Shown here piece after piece: positions 45,801-56,870 of a DNA stretch of 64,000 bases. A program made the position numbers and the translations under genes. The stretch is taken from NCBI GenBank assembly GCA_023055425.1, contig JALGPY010000007.1:88189136-88253135 (forward strand), given 5' to 3'. The stretch is from Linanthus parryae. Taxonomy: Eukaryota; Streptophyta; Magnoliopsida; Ericales; Polemoniaceae. Position 1 is the first letter of the stretch. Each line of letters begins with the position of its first letter. Under the pieces are notes generated by a model. It worked only from the letters and a program-made list of their open reading frames with translations. It was not told the DNA's origin and did no database searches.

Positions 45801-47121
45801 CTTCGAAGAGGAGCTCTTCTGAGAAGACAACACCCTTAGAAGGATACAGCTTTGGAAACCATCGCACGTTTTCAATACGCATGGCATAGGGCCTGGCTAT
45901 GAACTCTTGCCGATTGTCGCATATCAGGCTCCAAACGCACTTGGTATTATTTGTCCCGAACCACCTTGCAGCTCTGCCGCTATTACGTTCCTCCACCGCG
46001 CCTGGGGGACACCACTTGTTAGGCTTGGAAGCAACGGGGGCATAGGAAGGCCATCGCTCAAAGACCCACATTGTCAAGAAGGCAATGTTAACGAAAGTCA
46101 GTATGTCGAGACGGCCACGTGATTCCTTCATGGCCACAACCATCTGATCCAGTCTGTAGTACAGTGTGCCCAATACCAAGGGTCCAAGTGCGTCTTTCTG
46201 GCCAAGGGCCAATTTCACAGCAAGGGGCAGAACGTGATAGAAGACCCCATTGTGCGGGTGACCATCGATTAAGTATCTCGACAACCAGGCACAGAGGAAG
46301 GCACAAAGGGTCAAGCGATAGCCCTTACCCTCCACATAGTTCTTGGCCTCTGGGTTTTGACTTAGAAGCTTCTTGGTGATGCTGCTGTTCGCATAATCAC
46401 GGAAAAAGTACTGCACCCATTTGTTCCAAGTATTCTTCGCAGATGTGTCAACCAACTGCCAGTCAGGAAGGACTTTTGTAGTGGTCCACCGGGTGGAGAT
46501 TTTCTTTACCTCTGACAAGCACTCTTCCATCTGCTTGTACAAAGCGATCTCCGCATCCGTCCTCAAGGGACTCAAAGGGCCCACCTCACCCATGGGAGAC
46601 AGATCATACAGCATGTGCACGTCCTCGAGTGTGGGGGCAGCCTCGAACTCAGCAAAATGAAATGTGTGAGTCGCAGGCGAGTAGCGGGAAAGAAGGTTTA
46701 GAAGCATGGACTGGTCCAGCTTCACGGCAGGACCCTTCATAGCACGAACTGCGAAATATACGCCGGCCTCATTTAGAGTCACAGCATGATTGGTCAACAC
46801 ATGGTCAATCCACTCATCCATGTAATCCAATTTCTGAACAAAAGCTTGGGTGGAAATCGCAGCATACGGGAAGTACCCATTTTCGATTCCCAATCGAACC
46901 ACGTCTTCGGAGCCAATCAATTCGAGCAAGACCGAGTTAACTGGAGGGGTTAATGTATGCAACCCTTCACCAGAGACAGGGGCAGGCAGTTTCTTTGCCT
47001 TAACCCTAGCATAGTAGAAGTCTTTGCCACCCAGGTAGGGGGCTTTTCTCCATAGAGCTTGCGGAAGATCAGGTATTTCTTCGTCCTCCTTGGTGGGTCT
47101 AGTTCCTTTTGTCTTTGCCAT
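42822..47121 (-). pseudogene. Antisense six-exon gene with plant mobile domain, inside element D
   Basis: The start is ATG 47121-47119 (MAKTKGTRPTKEDEE). Exon 1 (47121-45241) encodes 627 residues. The block TFHFAEFEAAPTLEDVHMLY (residues 153-172) and the surrounding Trp/Leu-rich helices match the plant mobile domain (PMD, aminotransferase-like family) of MAIN/MAIL1 and of TE-encoded proteins. Predicted exons 2-6: 45160-44680, 44603-44130, 44052-43948, 43867-43379, 43297-42822. The five introns are 76-81 bp with GT/AG ends, phase 0 then phase 1 four times. The total is 3906 nt, divisible by three. Exons 2-5 are acidic and low-complexity with basic patches (RAKRPRQRG, LLAKRQKRG). Exon 6 ends in a coiled coil (KKKVEQQKQKVEEAMKLYRE). 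Two in-frame stops, TAA 44728-44726 and TAG 43130-43128, break this copy. Its cellular role is unknown. Confidence 0.75.
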
Positions 47122-47852
47122 TCCTGCGGAAAAGCAAGAAAAAAGGGGGGAGAAATATGCACACTTCAGTTTGAATTTCGAGATTCAAGATCTATGGAAA
47201 GAAAGATGAACAGTCTGGTACCAATTTCAGAAATTGGATATTGGAATTGTTTGCATTATCAGGGATTTCAAAAACCCTACATTCAAGGTCTTTATCATCG
47301 GAGGATTAAATCGAAATTGGATTCAAAGATTGTGAGTTTCTTCGCAAGTTTTCAGCGGATAATATGTCAGGGGTTTGCAGATCCAACGCAGTTCAGAGCA
47401 TATGCTAGCATATTAAATCAAAATTGAACAAGGCCAACCTTGTTTCGGTAAAGCTTGCTTGGATGCAGACAGTTGAAGAAGACGATTTGCAATTCTGAAC
47501 TGGTGATTGATTATCTAAATCTGCTCTCGAAGACTTCCGGGTATCATTCACTTTAAGATAAAGAAGTGATGCTTTGCAACAATGGAGAGTACAGAGTACT
47601 TATCAAAAAACAATGAAGGGATGCGTCCTTTCAATAGTCGAATCGCAACCGTCACCGTCGAATCGCGCAATCACAGGACAAGCTGACGTCACCCCTAAAA
47701 CCCTAAAGGCCAGGCGGCAAGACTCTAGGGGTTTTAGGTCATAATGGCACGCACGGGGGCTGAATTTACTCATATTTGAATTGGTGCGTGGCGGCGACGC
47801 GTATGCTGGTTTCCGCGCATGGAAGTCTATCCAGCTATGAGTCTTCACGCGC
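47122..47852 (-). promoter_or_regulatory. Candidate promoter and leader region of the antisense gene
   Basis: On the minus strand, a possible splice acceptor TTTTCCGCAG lies three bases before the ATG (47122-47133), hinting at a noncoding first exon upstream. Further upstream are an AAACCCTAAA telo-box-like motif (47699-47708) and the palindromic bZIP-type core TGACGTCA (47684-47691). I could not pick a TATA box with confidence. The region sits between the antisense gene and the 3' LTR and has no other coding content. Confidence 0.35.
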
Positions 47853-47866
47853 AGAAAGGGGGCTAA
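47853..47866 (+). other. Polypurine tract of element D
   Basis: AGAAAGGGGGCTAA lies immediately before the 3' LTR, the expected plus-strand priming site. Confidence 0.75.
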
Positions 47867-48494
47867 TATAGATAGTGCTTTCTGAGCTGACAGATCTTGG
47901 CCACGTGGCAGCCATCCAGCACACCATATTGTGCTCCACACACACAGTATCACCAGCCGCGCTGATCCATGTGGGGGCTGCGAGACAGAGCCCTCGCATA
48001 CCACTGCACGGGACTTGTAGGGACTTAGTGGTTTGGAGGCTAGAGTAAGTCCTGTCGCGTGTGAGCCAAGCCCGCGCGCGACCTTTAGTTACTGCTTTTG
48101 AGAGATTTATGGCACGAGCTCCATAAAGCCGGTCAATCCGGTCAAACCCAGTCAACCCCATAACGATTCCGGTATTCGCGCATAACGTGCTGTAACGGTC
48201 CTATATATGCGGACGAACGTGCCGTTGTGGTTAAGCTAATTAAGCCGCCATTGATGGGCGCATTAACCACACCGCAACGGTCACATTCTCTGCTATATAT
48301 AGGACGTTAACCTTTCCATACAAAGGAGAACACACTAAGCCATACGCGGAAGCTCTGCCAAACCTCTGTCTCTCTCTCAGACATTACTACTGCCTTACTC
48401 TCTCCCTACACACAACCCAACTCTTCCTGTGCTATCTCTGATCCTCTACTTACGGTGTACACGGAGTTCCCCCCGCCGGAATCTCTTGTGCACA
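47867..48494 (+). repeat. 3' LTR of gypsy element D
   Basis: 628 bp, colinear with 33482-34110. It begins TATAGATAGTGC (TG changed to TA at the terminus) and ends CTTGTGCACA. Differences from the 5' LTR: about 14 substitutions plus one missing C (GGTCCTATATATG against GGTCCCTATATATG). The TATA-like box CTATATATAG is at 48293-48302. Confidence 0.9.
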
Positions 48495-48499
48495 GCTAG

Positions 48500-49867
48500 A
48501 ATATTCATTTATTATTTATTGTGATATTTAATATAATGAAGTCCTTAGATACAATGAGTTGTTTATCTTAAATATCCCTAGTCCATTATATTGATTAACA
48601 GGACGATCAAATGTAGACTAGTATGTTTGTATATTGATATGGAGATATCAAGTCTAGCACATATGCATTAGGAGTAATGACATACTGGATTGACCCACGA
48701 CGAGAAGGATACATTAGAATATGTTAAAGTCACAATCGCTTCTCGTAGTGCTAATAAAATTGCAATCCTTAGACTTGAAGTCACTAGATACTCTAGTTGT
48801 GGAATATCGTGCTTTGATGTTATCAAACGTTACACCGTAACTGGGTAACTATAAAGGTAGTTATCGGGCATGATAGGAAGCAAGCTTAGAGATCGTAGTG
48901 ATGTAGAGAGGATTCTTCCCTCCCACATAATGGGAGCAAATATCCACGGCCACTCGAGGGATAAGCATTATTGAATGTCTAGGCAGAATCAGATAAATCA
49001 ATATGGAGATATTGATGTTTTCTGCTTGCATAAGCATATTCCCAGGATCGAGGAACTATGGATTGGATATACGAGTGTGACTATTTATGTCTTGTGTCCA
49101 ATCCGGATATGGAGACAAAGGGATAGTGCAATATGTGATATTGGGCACAAATGTTTGTCGGGATCAAAGACTTATTTCTATTAGTTGGGTGCATGGATGT
49201 GATGCTAGACACCGCTCCATGTTAGTGATAAGTTACTAACAACTAAGTAGTAACCTATGGGGTCACACGTCAAATAGAGTTTAAAGAGATTAGGGATTAA
49301 TTAATATGATTAATTAATTAGAAGGATCGCTTTGCAACACCTTGCAAACTTAGTAGGACTAATATGCAAGGAAGGGACTAATCCAAATTCATGTAGAACT
49401 AGGAAGGGCCTTTATGTAGTTAACAAGGAGTTGTTGGACTATATAAACGATGCTCTAGCTTCCTTTCCACAACTAATTCTCATAACATAAGTGAGTGGGA
49501 GAGAAAGAAAGAGAGAGAGAGCAAGAGCACAAAGGGCCGAAAGCCCCCTGCGTCCGCCCCCTTTCTCGTCGGCCTCAAAGAGAGGGCCGAACCCCTCTTT
49601 GCCTCCTTCGTTGCTTGATTCCTTCTTCCCTCTTCCTCCGGTCCAAGCTAGTACTAGGATAAGGAAGAATCTCGATCTCACCTCTAGACGTAGATCAACC
49701 GTAGAGATGAGGACAATATTCTTCGTGTCATCTCGTGAACCAAAAAGGTACACATCTTCTATGTCATTAATCATGTTATGAATGTCTCGTCCTGTGATCC
49801 TTGGTGGGCTTTGAGTAGAAATTAAAATTTTGTTATTCCGCTGATTTACTTACGTCAAAACCCAACA
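48500..49867 (+). repeat. 5' LTR of copia element C, main part
   Basis: It continues the LTR begun at 33422, starting AATATTCATTTATTATTTATTG and ending AACCCAACA. The promoter TATA box is CTATATAAAC (49439-49448), about 430 bases before the LTR end, followed by a GA-rich leader. The short frames within it (48975-49184, 49439-49781) are not genes. Confidence 0.9.
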
Positions 49868-49868
49868 G

Positions 49869-49880
49869 TGGTATCAGAGC
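49869..49880 (+). other. Primer binding site of copia element C
   Basis: TGGTATCAGAGC, one base after the LTR end; complementary to initiator tRNA-Met. Confidence 0.9.
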
Positions 49881-51530
49881 CACATGTCGTAGTGCATAAA
49901 ATGATCTTATGTGTTACGATTTCAGTTTATACACAATATTGTTAATTTTACGCAAAAATAAAATTAATTGGCATAGTAGATGCAAAAGTTGATTTTGATT
50001 CAATATAAACAAGATCTAATTTAACATTGAATGTTAGAATTGGTGAGTTTAATCACATAGGATGTCAATAATTGGGTTCTTGAAATTTAGGGTTCATGGG
50101 CACATAGTTGAAAAATGAGTTTTTCAAATATGGAAACAATTATATGGAAACATCCATATGGAAACAACCAAGCTTGGGAAACAAGGAAGGAAGGGAAGGA
50201 GAATAGGGCCGAAACCCTAGCCATCCGCCCCCTCCTCCTTGCGCGCCAAGCAAGGCCGCGGGTCAATACGGGCAGCCGGCCTAGGGCCTACCCATGTGGT
50301 GGGCGGCGGTCCTTGGGGTTCTGCCTAGGCTTAGGTTGGATCCCTTGGACCGTTGTAACCCTAATTACCCAATTTAACTAAAATTAAACAAGCGCGTTAA
50401 AAAGTGGTTTTAACTGTATTATGTACTTTTTTACATGGTGGATGGATATGGCCTAGGTTGTGGATGTTTATTATTTCTGTGGTTTGGTTTACGGCCTGTG
50501 AGCTGATCAAATTAATGTAATAATTAATTAGGTTTTACGGCCTGCAAGTCGTTTTTCTCCTCAAGATGTGATCCTTTATTTATTTATTTATTTATTTATT
50601 TATTCTAGATGTTAGGCTAGAATTAAAATATTTAGACGATAGCCAAGAGCATGGAGAAGAAGACCGGAGAACCAAAGAAGCAAAAAAGACGAAGAAGACA
50701 CCCTACGCTAGGCGCACGGCTATGGTGGAGCACATGGAGATGAGCATGTCACTTTAGGGCAAATAGATATTATCATTGGCTTGATAATATCTTAGTCTAG
50801 GGGCCATATCCATGCCACATTTATTTATTTATTTTGTGGATGTTTATTATTTATGTCTTGTTATTTATTTTTGTGTGTATGGCGATACTAGCAAAATGTT
50901 AACAAGATAATAATAAACAAAGATGGTCTTTTATTGTGGATTGCCCAATCCAAATAAGTAGATCATGTTGATTGGATCAACCAAACAAATTAAGAATGAT
51001 TAAATCCCTCAAATAAGATATTGCGTTTTGCCTTCTCTTGCTAAACACCCTTCATGATCAGGGTTTATTAAAATTCAGGCTTGCCAAAGCAAGGCGATTT
51101 TAATTTACCATGATGTATTGCGGACGACACAAGCTAGTTATGTGTGTATGTTGAAGCAAGAGGTTGGGCGCAACTAGGTAATACTCAATTGGATTGATGA
51201 ACCTAGAGGCATGACAATTAGGCGTTATCCAAAGGATAAAGAATAAAGAGTTATTCACCTAATTGGACCAAGAGTTGCATGGAATGCAATTGGAATGGTT
51301 CCTACCTAAATAACTAATTCTTGTGTGACTTGCCAAAGCAAGCTCAAGAAGAAGTGAAAAAGGGATCTTGGACCTACTAGAAAATATAATGATATTTTCC
51401 GCATTAATGGTGAGGGCTATTAATCCGAGAAAAATAGTGAGAGCTATATTTAATGATCTATCCATTATTGAATATAGTTAAATTGTTCAAAATACTAAAA
51501 TTGCACATTTCTCGTTTTGTAGAATTCCAA
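49881..51530 (+). other. Long untranslated leader of copia element C
   Basis: About 1.65 kb between PBS and gag. It has no protein-like frame; the frame at 50115-50381 is Gly/Arg/Pro-rich and unrecognisable. It includes a (TTTA)n microsatellite at about 50573-50604 and a GC-rich patch (50220-50340) resembling the reverse-strand motif CCGCCCCCTCC also present in the LTR leader. Confidence 0.6.
50573..50604 (+). repeat. (TTTA)n microsatellite
   Basis: Seven to eight TTTA units in the leader of copia element C, with a second short run near 50819-50835. Confidence 0.8.
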
Positions 51531-52331
51531 ATGACAAACAACAACGCATCGACTTCATCCCTACGCTCTGTCCTAGAGAAGGAAAAACTGTCTGGAACAA
51601 ATTTCCTTGACTGGCAAAGAAACTTAAAGACTGGTAAAGAAACTTAAAGATTGTCCTTAAGAGAGAAAAGAAGTTGTACGTCTTGGACACTCCTATTCCA
51701 GCCACACCACAGGATGTGTCTGTTCTAGCAGAAGTAAGGCCACGTCAGAAACATATTGATGATTCTAAAGATGTGACTTGCCTCATGCTCTACACCATGA
51801 ATGTTGAGCTTCAGCAGCAGCACGAGAACATGGAAGCCTACGATATGATCATACACTTGAAACAATTATTTCAGGTTCAGACAAGGCATGACCGCTATGA
51901 GGTTTCCAAAGTAGTCTTGCAGAAGGGAATCTAGTAGGGCCTCATGTGCTCTGAATGATCGGATACATTGAGAACTTTGAGAGACTGCGATTCCCACTTA
52001 GCAAGATTTGGCAACTGATCTTGTGTTGCAATCGTTGCCTGACAGTTATTATCAGTTCATCATGAACTATAATATGAACGAGATCAGTAAGACTCTGGAA
52101 GACTTGTTGAACATGCTGAAGACAGACGAACAGAGCATCAACAAAGGCAAGGGCAAAGCCATAATGATGGTACATTAAAGGAAAGGCAAAGGCGTTGCCT
52201 CTACTTCCAAAGGAAAGCGCAAGAAAGTTGCAAAATCCAAGGAAGCCCTAAGGCCTAGTGGGGGCGTGGCTAAAGGTGAATGTCACTACTGTAGCTAGCC
52301 GGGTCACAGGAGGAGGAATTGCACTAAATAT
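51531..52331 (+). pseudogene. gag of copia element C
   Basis: The start is ATG 51531 (MTNNNASTSSLRSVLEKEKL) with the copia Gag N-terminal motif LSGTNFLDWQRNLK. A 20-bp tandem duplication (51611-51630 / 51631-51650) shifts the frame at this point. The protein continues as KLYVLDTPIPATPQDV and YTMNVELQQQHENMEAYDMI. The zinc knuckle CHYC-S-stop-PGHRRRNC lies at 52281-52322 with a TAG (52296-52298) in its middle. Further stops occur at 51932 and 52180. Not functional. Confidence 0.8.
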
Positions 52332-53675
52332 TTGGTGGATAAGAATCATGGAATATTGATTCCATCACCACCAGGTATTTATGTTATAGACGTCAATCTT
52401 TCTATTTCGTCATCTTGGGTATTGGATACTAGATGTGGTTCTCACAATTTTCGAAATGTGCAGGATTTGAAAAGAAGTAGAATATTGGCTAACGAAGAGA
52501 TAGATCTACGCGTCGGGAATGGAGCAAGAGTTGTTGCATTAGCTGTAGGCGTTTATGAACTATCTTTTCCTTCAGGACTTATTTTCGAACTAGACAATTT
52601 AAATATTATGTGCCTGCTATGAGCAGAAACATTATTTCTATTTCTTGTTTGGACGAGAAGGGTTTTTCTATTTTAATTTTCAATAAAGGACAAGTGTTGC
52701 TCCATTTATTTTGATAGCATGCACTATTGTAGTGCGCATTTGTCTAATGGATTGTATATCCTTGATCCAGATAATCCAATTTATAACATAAATACTAAAA
52801 GGATTAAAACTAACAATTTAAATCTCACCTATCAATGGCACTGTCGTTTAGGCCATATAAATGAGTGACGCATATCTAGACTCCATAAGGATGGACTTCT
52901 AGACTCATTTGATTTGGAATCATATGAGACATGCGAATCTTGTTTATTATGAAAAATGATAAAGTCCTCTTTCAATAAGAAAGGTGAGAGGACTAGTGAG
53001 TTATTGGCACTCATACATACCGATGTATGTGGGCCATTCCCCACGTCTAGTGGTGGTTACACCTATTTCATTACATTTACTGATGATTTCAGTAGATATG
53101 GATTTGTATACCTTGTGAAGGCCAAATCCGAATCATTTGAATTGTTCAAGGAATTCAAGAATGAAGTAGAGAAGCAACTTGGTAAGAGTATTAAGGCTCT
53201 ACGATCGGATCGTGGAGGAGAATACTTAATCCAAGAAGTTGATGAGTATCTTAGAGAGTGTGGGATAGTATCCCATCTCACTCCACCCGGAACGCCACAA
53301 TAAAATGGCGTGTCCGAGAGGAGAAATCGCACCCTATTAGATATGGTGCGGTCTATGATGTCTCAAACGGATCTTCCGATATCGTTTTGGGGACACACTC
53401 TAATGACGACAGCTTTTACCATTAACCATGTTCCATCCAAACCAGTCATGAAGACACCATATGAGATATGGACTGGGAAGCGTCCCATAGTGTCATTTAT
53501 GAATATTTGGGGCTGCGATGTCTATGTAAAGCATTTACAAACAGACAAGCTCGGGCCCAAAGCGGATAAGTGTAAATTTGTGGGATATACTAAGGAAACG
53601 AAAGGATATTATTTCTACAATCCCACCGAGAACAAAGTGTTTGTTGTTCGGACCGACGCGTTTCTAGAAATATAA
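52332..53675 (+). pseudogene. pol of copia element C: protease and integrase
   Basis: The protease motif reads WVLDTRCGSHNFRNVQ: the catalytic LDTG has become LDTR. The gag-pre-integrase domain (WHCRLGHIN, CESCL) has stops. The integrase core shows IHTDVCGPFPTSSGGYTYFI (Asp), LRSDRGGEYLIQ (Asp) and, after a TAA at 53301-53303, NGVSERRNRTLLDMV (Glu). It continues with SFWGHTLMTTAFTINHVPSK and KCKFVGYTKETKGYYFYNP to a stop at 53675. The integrase residues are intact although the frame is broken. Confidence 0.85.
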
Positions 53676-55440
53676 TTTGTCTCTAAAGAAGCAAGTGGGA
53701 GGACTGTAGAACTTGAAGAAATTCAAGAACCACAAATCACTGAACCGATGATAAAACATGAGCAGAAACCGCAATTTTTTGTAGAAGAACATGTTCAGGT
53801 AACACAGGAACTCGGTAGATAAGGAAGAGTGCGTCATGAGCCAGAGAGGTACGGACTTCTCGTGACTGAACCCGATGACGTACCACTCATGGATTATGAG
53901 CCTGCAACATACGGGGAGGACATGAAAGGCCCAGACTCTAAAAAGTGGCTAGAAGGCATGAGATCTGAATGGATTCCATGTACACCAACAAAGTATGGAC
54001 TTTGGTGGAACCACCCGAAGGGGCTCGACCCATAGGGTGCAAGTTGGTCTTCAAGAAGAAGACAGAAATGGATGGCAAGGTAATTGCCTATAAGGGGCGA
54101 TTGATAGCCAAAGGGTATAGATAGATTCACGGTATTGACTATGATGAGACCTTTTTCACTAGTCGCCATGACTTAATCCATTCCAATCCTACTTGCTATT
54201 GCATCATACTACGACTATGAGATTTGGCAAATGGATGTCAAAACAGCATTCCTTTATGGGAAACTCCTAGAGGATGTGTACATCACACAACCGGAGGGTC
54301 TTGAGGATCCATAGAATGCCAATAAATTCTGTAAGCTACAAAGATCCATTTATGGATTAAAGCAAGCTTCTAGGAGCTGGAATCGACGTTTTGATGACGC
54401 GGTCAAAGAGTTTTGCTTCATCAAGAAAGAATATGAGCCTTGTGTTTACAAGAAGGTTAGTGGGAGCTCTGTAGTATTTCTGGTCTTGTATGTGGATGAC
54501 ATACTAATCATTGGTAACGACATTCCTACTTTGCGATCTGTTAAAGATTGGCTAGGAAAGTGTTTTGCAATGAAGGACTTGGGAGATGCAGCTTATATAC
54601 TAGGTATAAAGATCTATGGGGATAGATCTAGTAAGCTGCTTGACCTAATTCAAAGTATATATATAGACAAGGTGTTGAAGAGGTTCAACATGTAAGATTC
54701 CAAGAAGGGATTCTTGCCCATGTCGCATGGAGTCAATCTTTCAAATAATTTATGTCCCTCCAATGAGATTGAGAAGGACCGCATGAGTAGGATACCCTTT
54801 GCTTCGGCCATAGGATCCATCATGTACGCCATGTTGAGTACTAGACCAGACGTATCATACGCGTTGAGTATGGTGAGCAGATATCAGTCCAATCTGGGTG
54901 AGATTTAATGGATTGCTGTCAAGAACATCCTAAAGTATTTGAGAAGGACTAAAGATGCCTTCTTCATATTTGGAGGTGAGGAAGAGCTAAGTGTAATCGG
55001 TTGCACTGATGCAAGCTTCCAAACAGACAAAGATGACTACAGATGGCAGTCTGGATACGTGTTTTGCCTGAATGGAGGAGCTGTGAGCTGGAAGAGTCCC
55101 AAGCAAGGGAAAATTCCTGATTCTACAACAGAAGCTGAGTACATTGCTGCTGCGGAAGCAGCAAAAGAGGCTGTTTGGATAAATAAGTTTATCACTGATC
55201 TTGGTGTGGTCCCTATCATCGTGGATCCCATAGTTTTGTACTGCGACAACTCTAGGGCAATCGTATAAGCCAAGGATCACACCTGAAATCAAAGCATGTA
55301 ATTAGGAGATTCCATCTTATTCGTGATATGATTGATCGAGGAGATGTGAAGATGTGCAAGATTCCAACTGATGACAATCTTTTAGATCCGCTCACAAAAC
55401 CTCTTGCGCAGCGAAAGCATGAAGGGCACGCCAGATGGCA
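53676..55440 (+). pseudogene. pol of copia element C: reverse transcriptase and RNase H
   Basis: The RT shows MDVKTAFLYGKLLEDVYITQ (about 54233-54292), KLQRSIYGLKQASRSWNRRF and the catalytic VLYVDDILIIGND (54486 onward). RNase H shows ASAIGSIMYAMLSTRPDVSY, then VIGCTDASFQTDKDDYRWQS (Asp), STTEAEYIAAAEAAKEAVW (Glu) and VLYCDNSRAIV (Asp). At least seven in-frame stops are spread through it (for example at 54126, 54313, 54693, 54907 and 55266). It is closely related in sequence to the minus-strand copy at 61600-63960. Confidence 0.85.
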
Positions 55441-55469
55441 TACGAGATGAACCAGATTGGATTTAGTGC

Positions 55470-55480
55470 AAGTGGGAGAC
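55470..55480 (+). other. Polypurine tract of copia element C
   Basis: AAGTGGGAGAC directly before the 3' LTR; it matches the tracts in the two minus-strand relatives. Confidence 0.8.
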
Positions 55481-56870
55481 ATTTAGAATAGGTTCCCTAG
55501 AGGCAATCTAATATTTAGTATGAACAATGTTGTTGGCTAGAATATTCATTTATTATTTATTGTGATATTGAATATAATGAAGTCCTTAGATACACTGTGT
55601 TGTTTATCTTAAATATCCATAGTCCATTATATTGATTAACAGGACGATCAAATATAGACTAGTATGTGTGTATATTGATATGGAGATCTCAAGTCTAACA
55701 CATGGGTATGCATTAGGATTAATGGCATACTAGATTGACCCACGACGAGAAGGATACATTAGATTATGTTAAAGTCACAATCGCTTCTCGTAGTGGTAAT
55801 ATAATTGCAATCCTTACACTTAAAGTCACTAGATACTCTAGTTGTAGAATATCGTGCATTGATGTTATCGAACGTTGCACCGTAACTGGGTAACTATAAA
55901 TGTAGTTATCGGGTATGATAGGAAGAAAGATTAGAGATCGTAGTGATGTAGAGAGGATTTTTCCCTCCCACATAATGGGAGCAAATATCCACGGCCACTC
56001 GAGGGATAAGGCTTATTGAATGTCTGGCCAGACTCAGATAAATCAATATGGAGATATTGATGTTATCTGCTTGTATAAGCATATTCCCAGGATCGAGGAA
56101 CTATGGATTGGATATACGAGTGTGAATATTTATGTCTCGTGTCCAATCCGGATATGGGGACAAAGAGATAGTGCAATATGTGATATTGGGCAAAAAGGCT
56201 TGTCGGGATCACTGACTTATTTCTATTGTTGGGTTCATGGATGTGTTGCTAGACACCGCTCCATGTTAGTAATAAGTTACTACCAACTAAGTAGTAACCT
56301 ATGGGGTCACACGTCAAATAGATTTCAACTAGATTTGGGATTAATTAATATGATTAATTAATGAGAAGGATCCCTTTGCAACACCTTGCAAACTTAGTAG
56401 GACTAATATGCAAGGAAAGGACTAATCCAAGTTCATGCAGAACTAGGAAGGGCCTTTATGTAGTTAACAGGGAGTTGTTGGACTATATAAAGGATGCTCT
56501 AGCTTCCTTCCCACAACTAATGCTCATTGAGTGGGAGAGAAATCAAGACAGAGAGCGTCCGCCCCCTCCCGTCGGCCTCAAAGAGAGGGCCGAACCCCTC
56601 TTTGCCTCCTTCGTTGCTTGATTCCTTCTTCCCTCTTCCTCTAGTCCAAGCTAGCACTAGGAGAAGGAAGAATCTATATCTCACCTCTAGACGTGGATCA
56701 ACCGTACAGACAAGGATTATATTCTTATTGTGATATCCCGAACCAAAAAGGTACACATCTTCTATGTCTTTTATCATGTTATGAATGTCTCTTCCTGTGA
56801 TACTTGGTGGGCTTTGAGTAGGAATTAAAATTTTGTTATTCTGGTGCGTTACCTACGCTGAAACCCAACA
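55481..56870 (+). repeat. 3' LTR of copia element C
   Basis: 1390 bp, ending AAACCCAACA; the first two bases are AT rather than TG (decayed). It is the uninterrupted version of the sequence split at 33481/48500 in the 5' LTR. The TATA box is CTATATAAAG at 56483-56492. Confidence 0.88.

Larger units (their letters stand above)
33482..48494 (+). mobile_element. Tat-lineage Ty3/gypsy retrotransposon D with antisense gene
   Basis: A 15,013-bp element with LTRs 33482-34110 (629 bp) and 47867-48494 (628 bp) and a perfect target duplication GCTAG (33477-33481, 48495-48499). The order is gag, aspartic protease, RT, RNase H, a second RNase H, integrase; integrase after RT defines Ty3/gypsy, and the dual RNase H marks the Tat lineage. 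After pol come a 54-bp tandem repeat (40717-41440), then an antisense gene (47121-42822), then the PPT. I count about 14 substitutions and one 1-bp indel between the LTRs (about 2.2 percent), so it is the youngest layer of the nest. The plus-strand frames nevertheless hold four in-frame stops and at least three 1-bp shifts. Confidence 0.92.
33422..56870 (+). mobile_element. Copia retrotransposon C (interrupted by element D)
   Basis: 5' LTR 33422-33481 plus 48500-49867 (split by element D and its duplicated GCTAG); PBS 49869-49880; gag from 51531; pol to about 55440; PPT 55470-55480; 3' LTR 55481-56870. It inserted into the envelope-like ORF of element B. The flanking 5-mers are CTCTA (33417-33421) and CTTTA (56871-56875), a 4 of 5 match. 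The pol order is protease, integrase, RT, RNase H. Gag and pol contain many stops, a 20-bp tandem duplication in gag and a changed protease active site, so it cannot code. The LTRs match those of the elements at 8577-10573 and 60072-64000, so three family members are in the window. Confidence 0.9.

Noticed and set aside
48975..49184. Near-identical small frames in the two LTRs of element C (also 56020-56361)
   Set aside because: They are inside LTRs and simply repeat because the LTRs repeat; no protein features.
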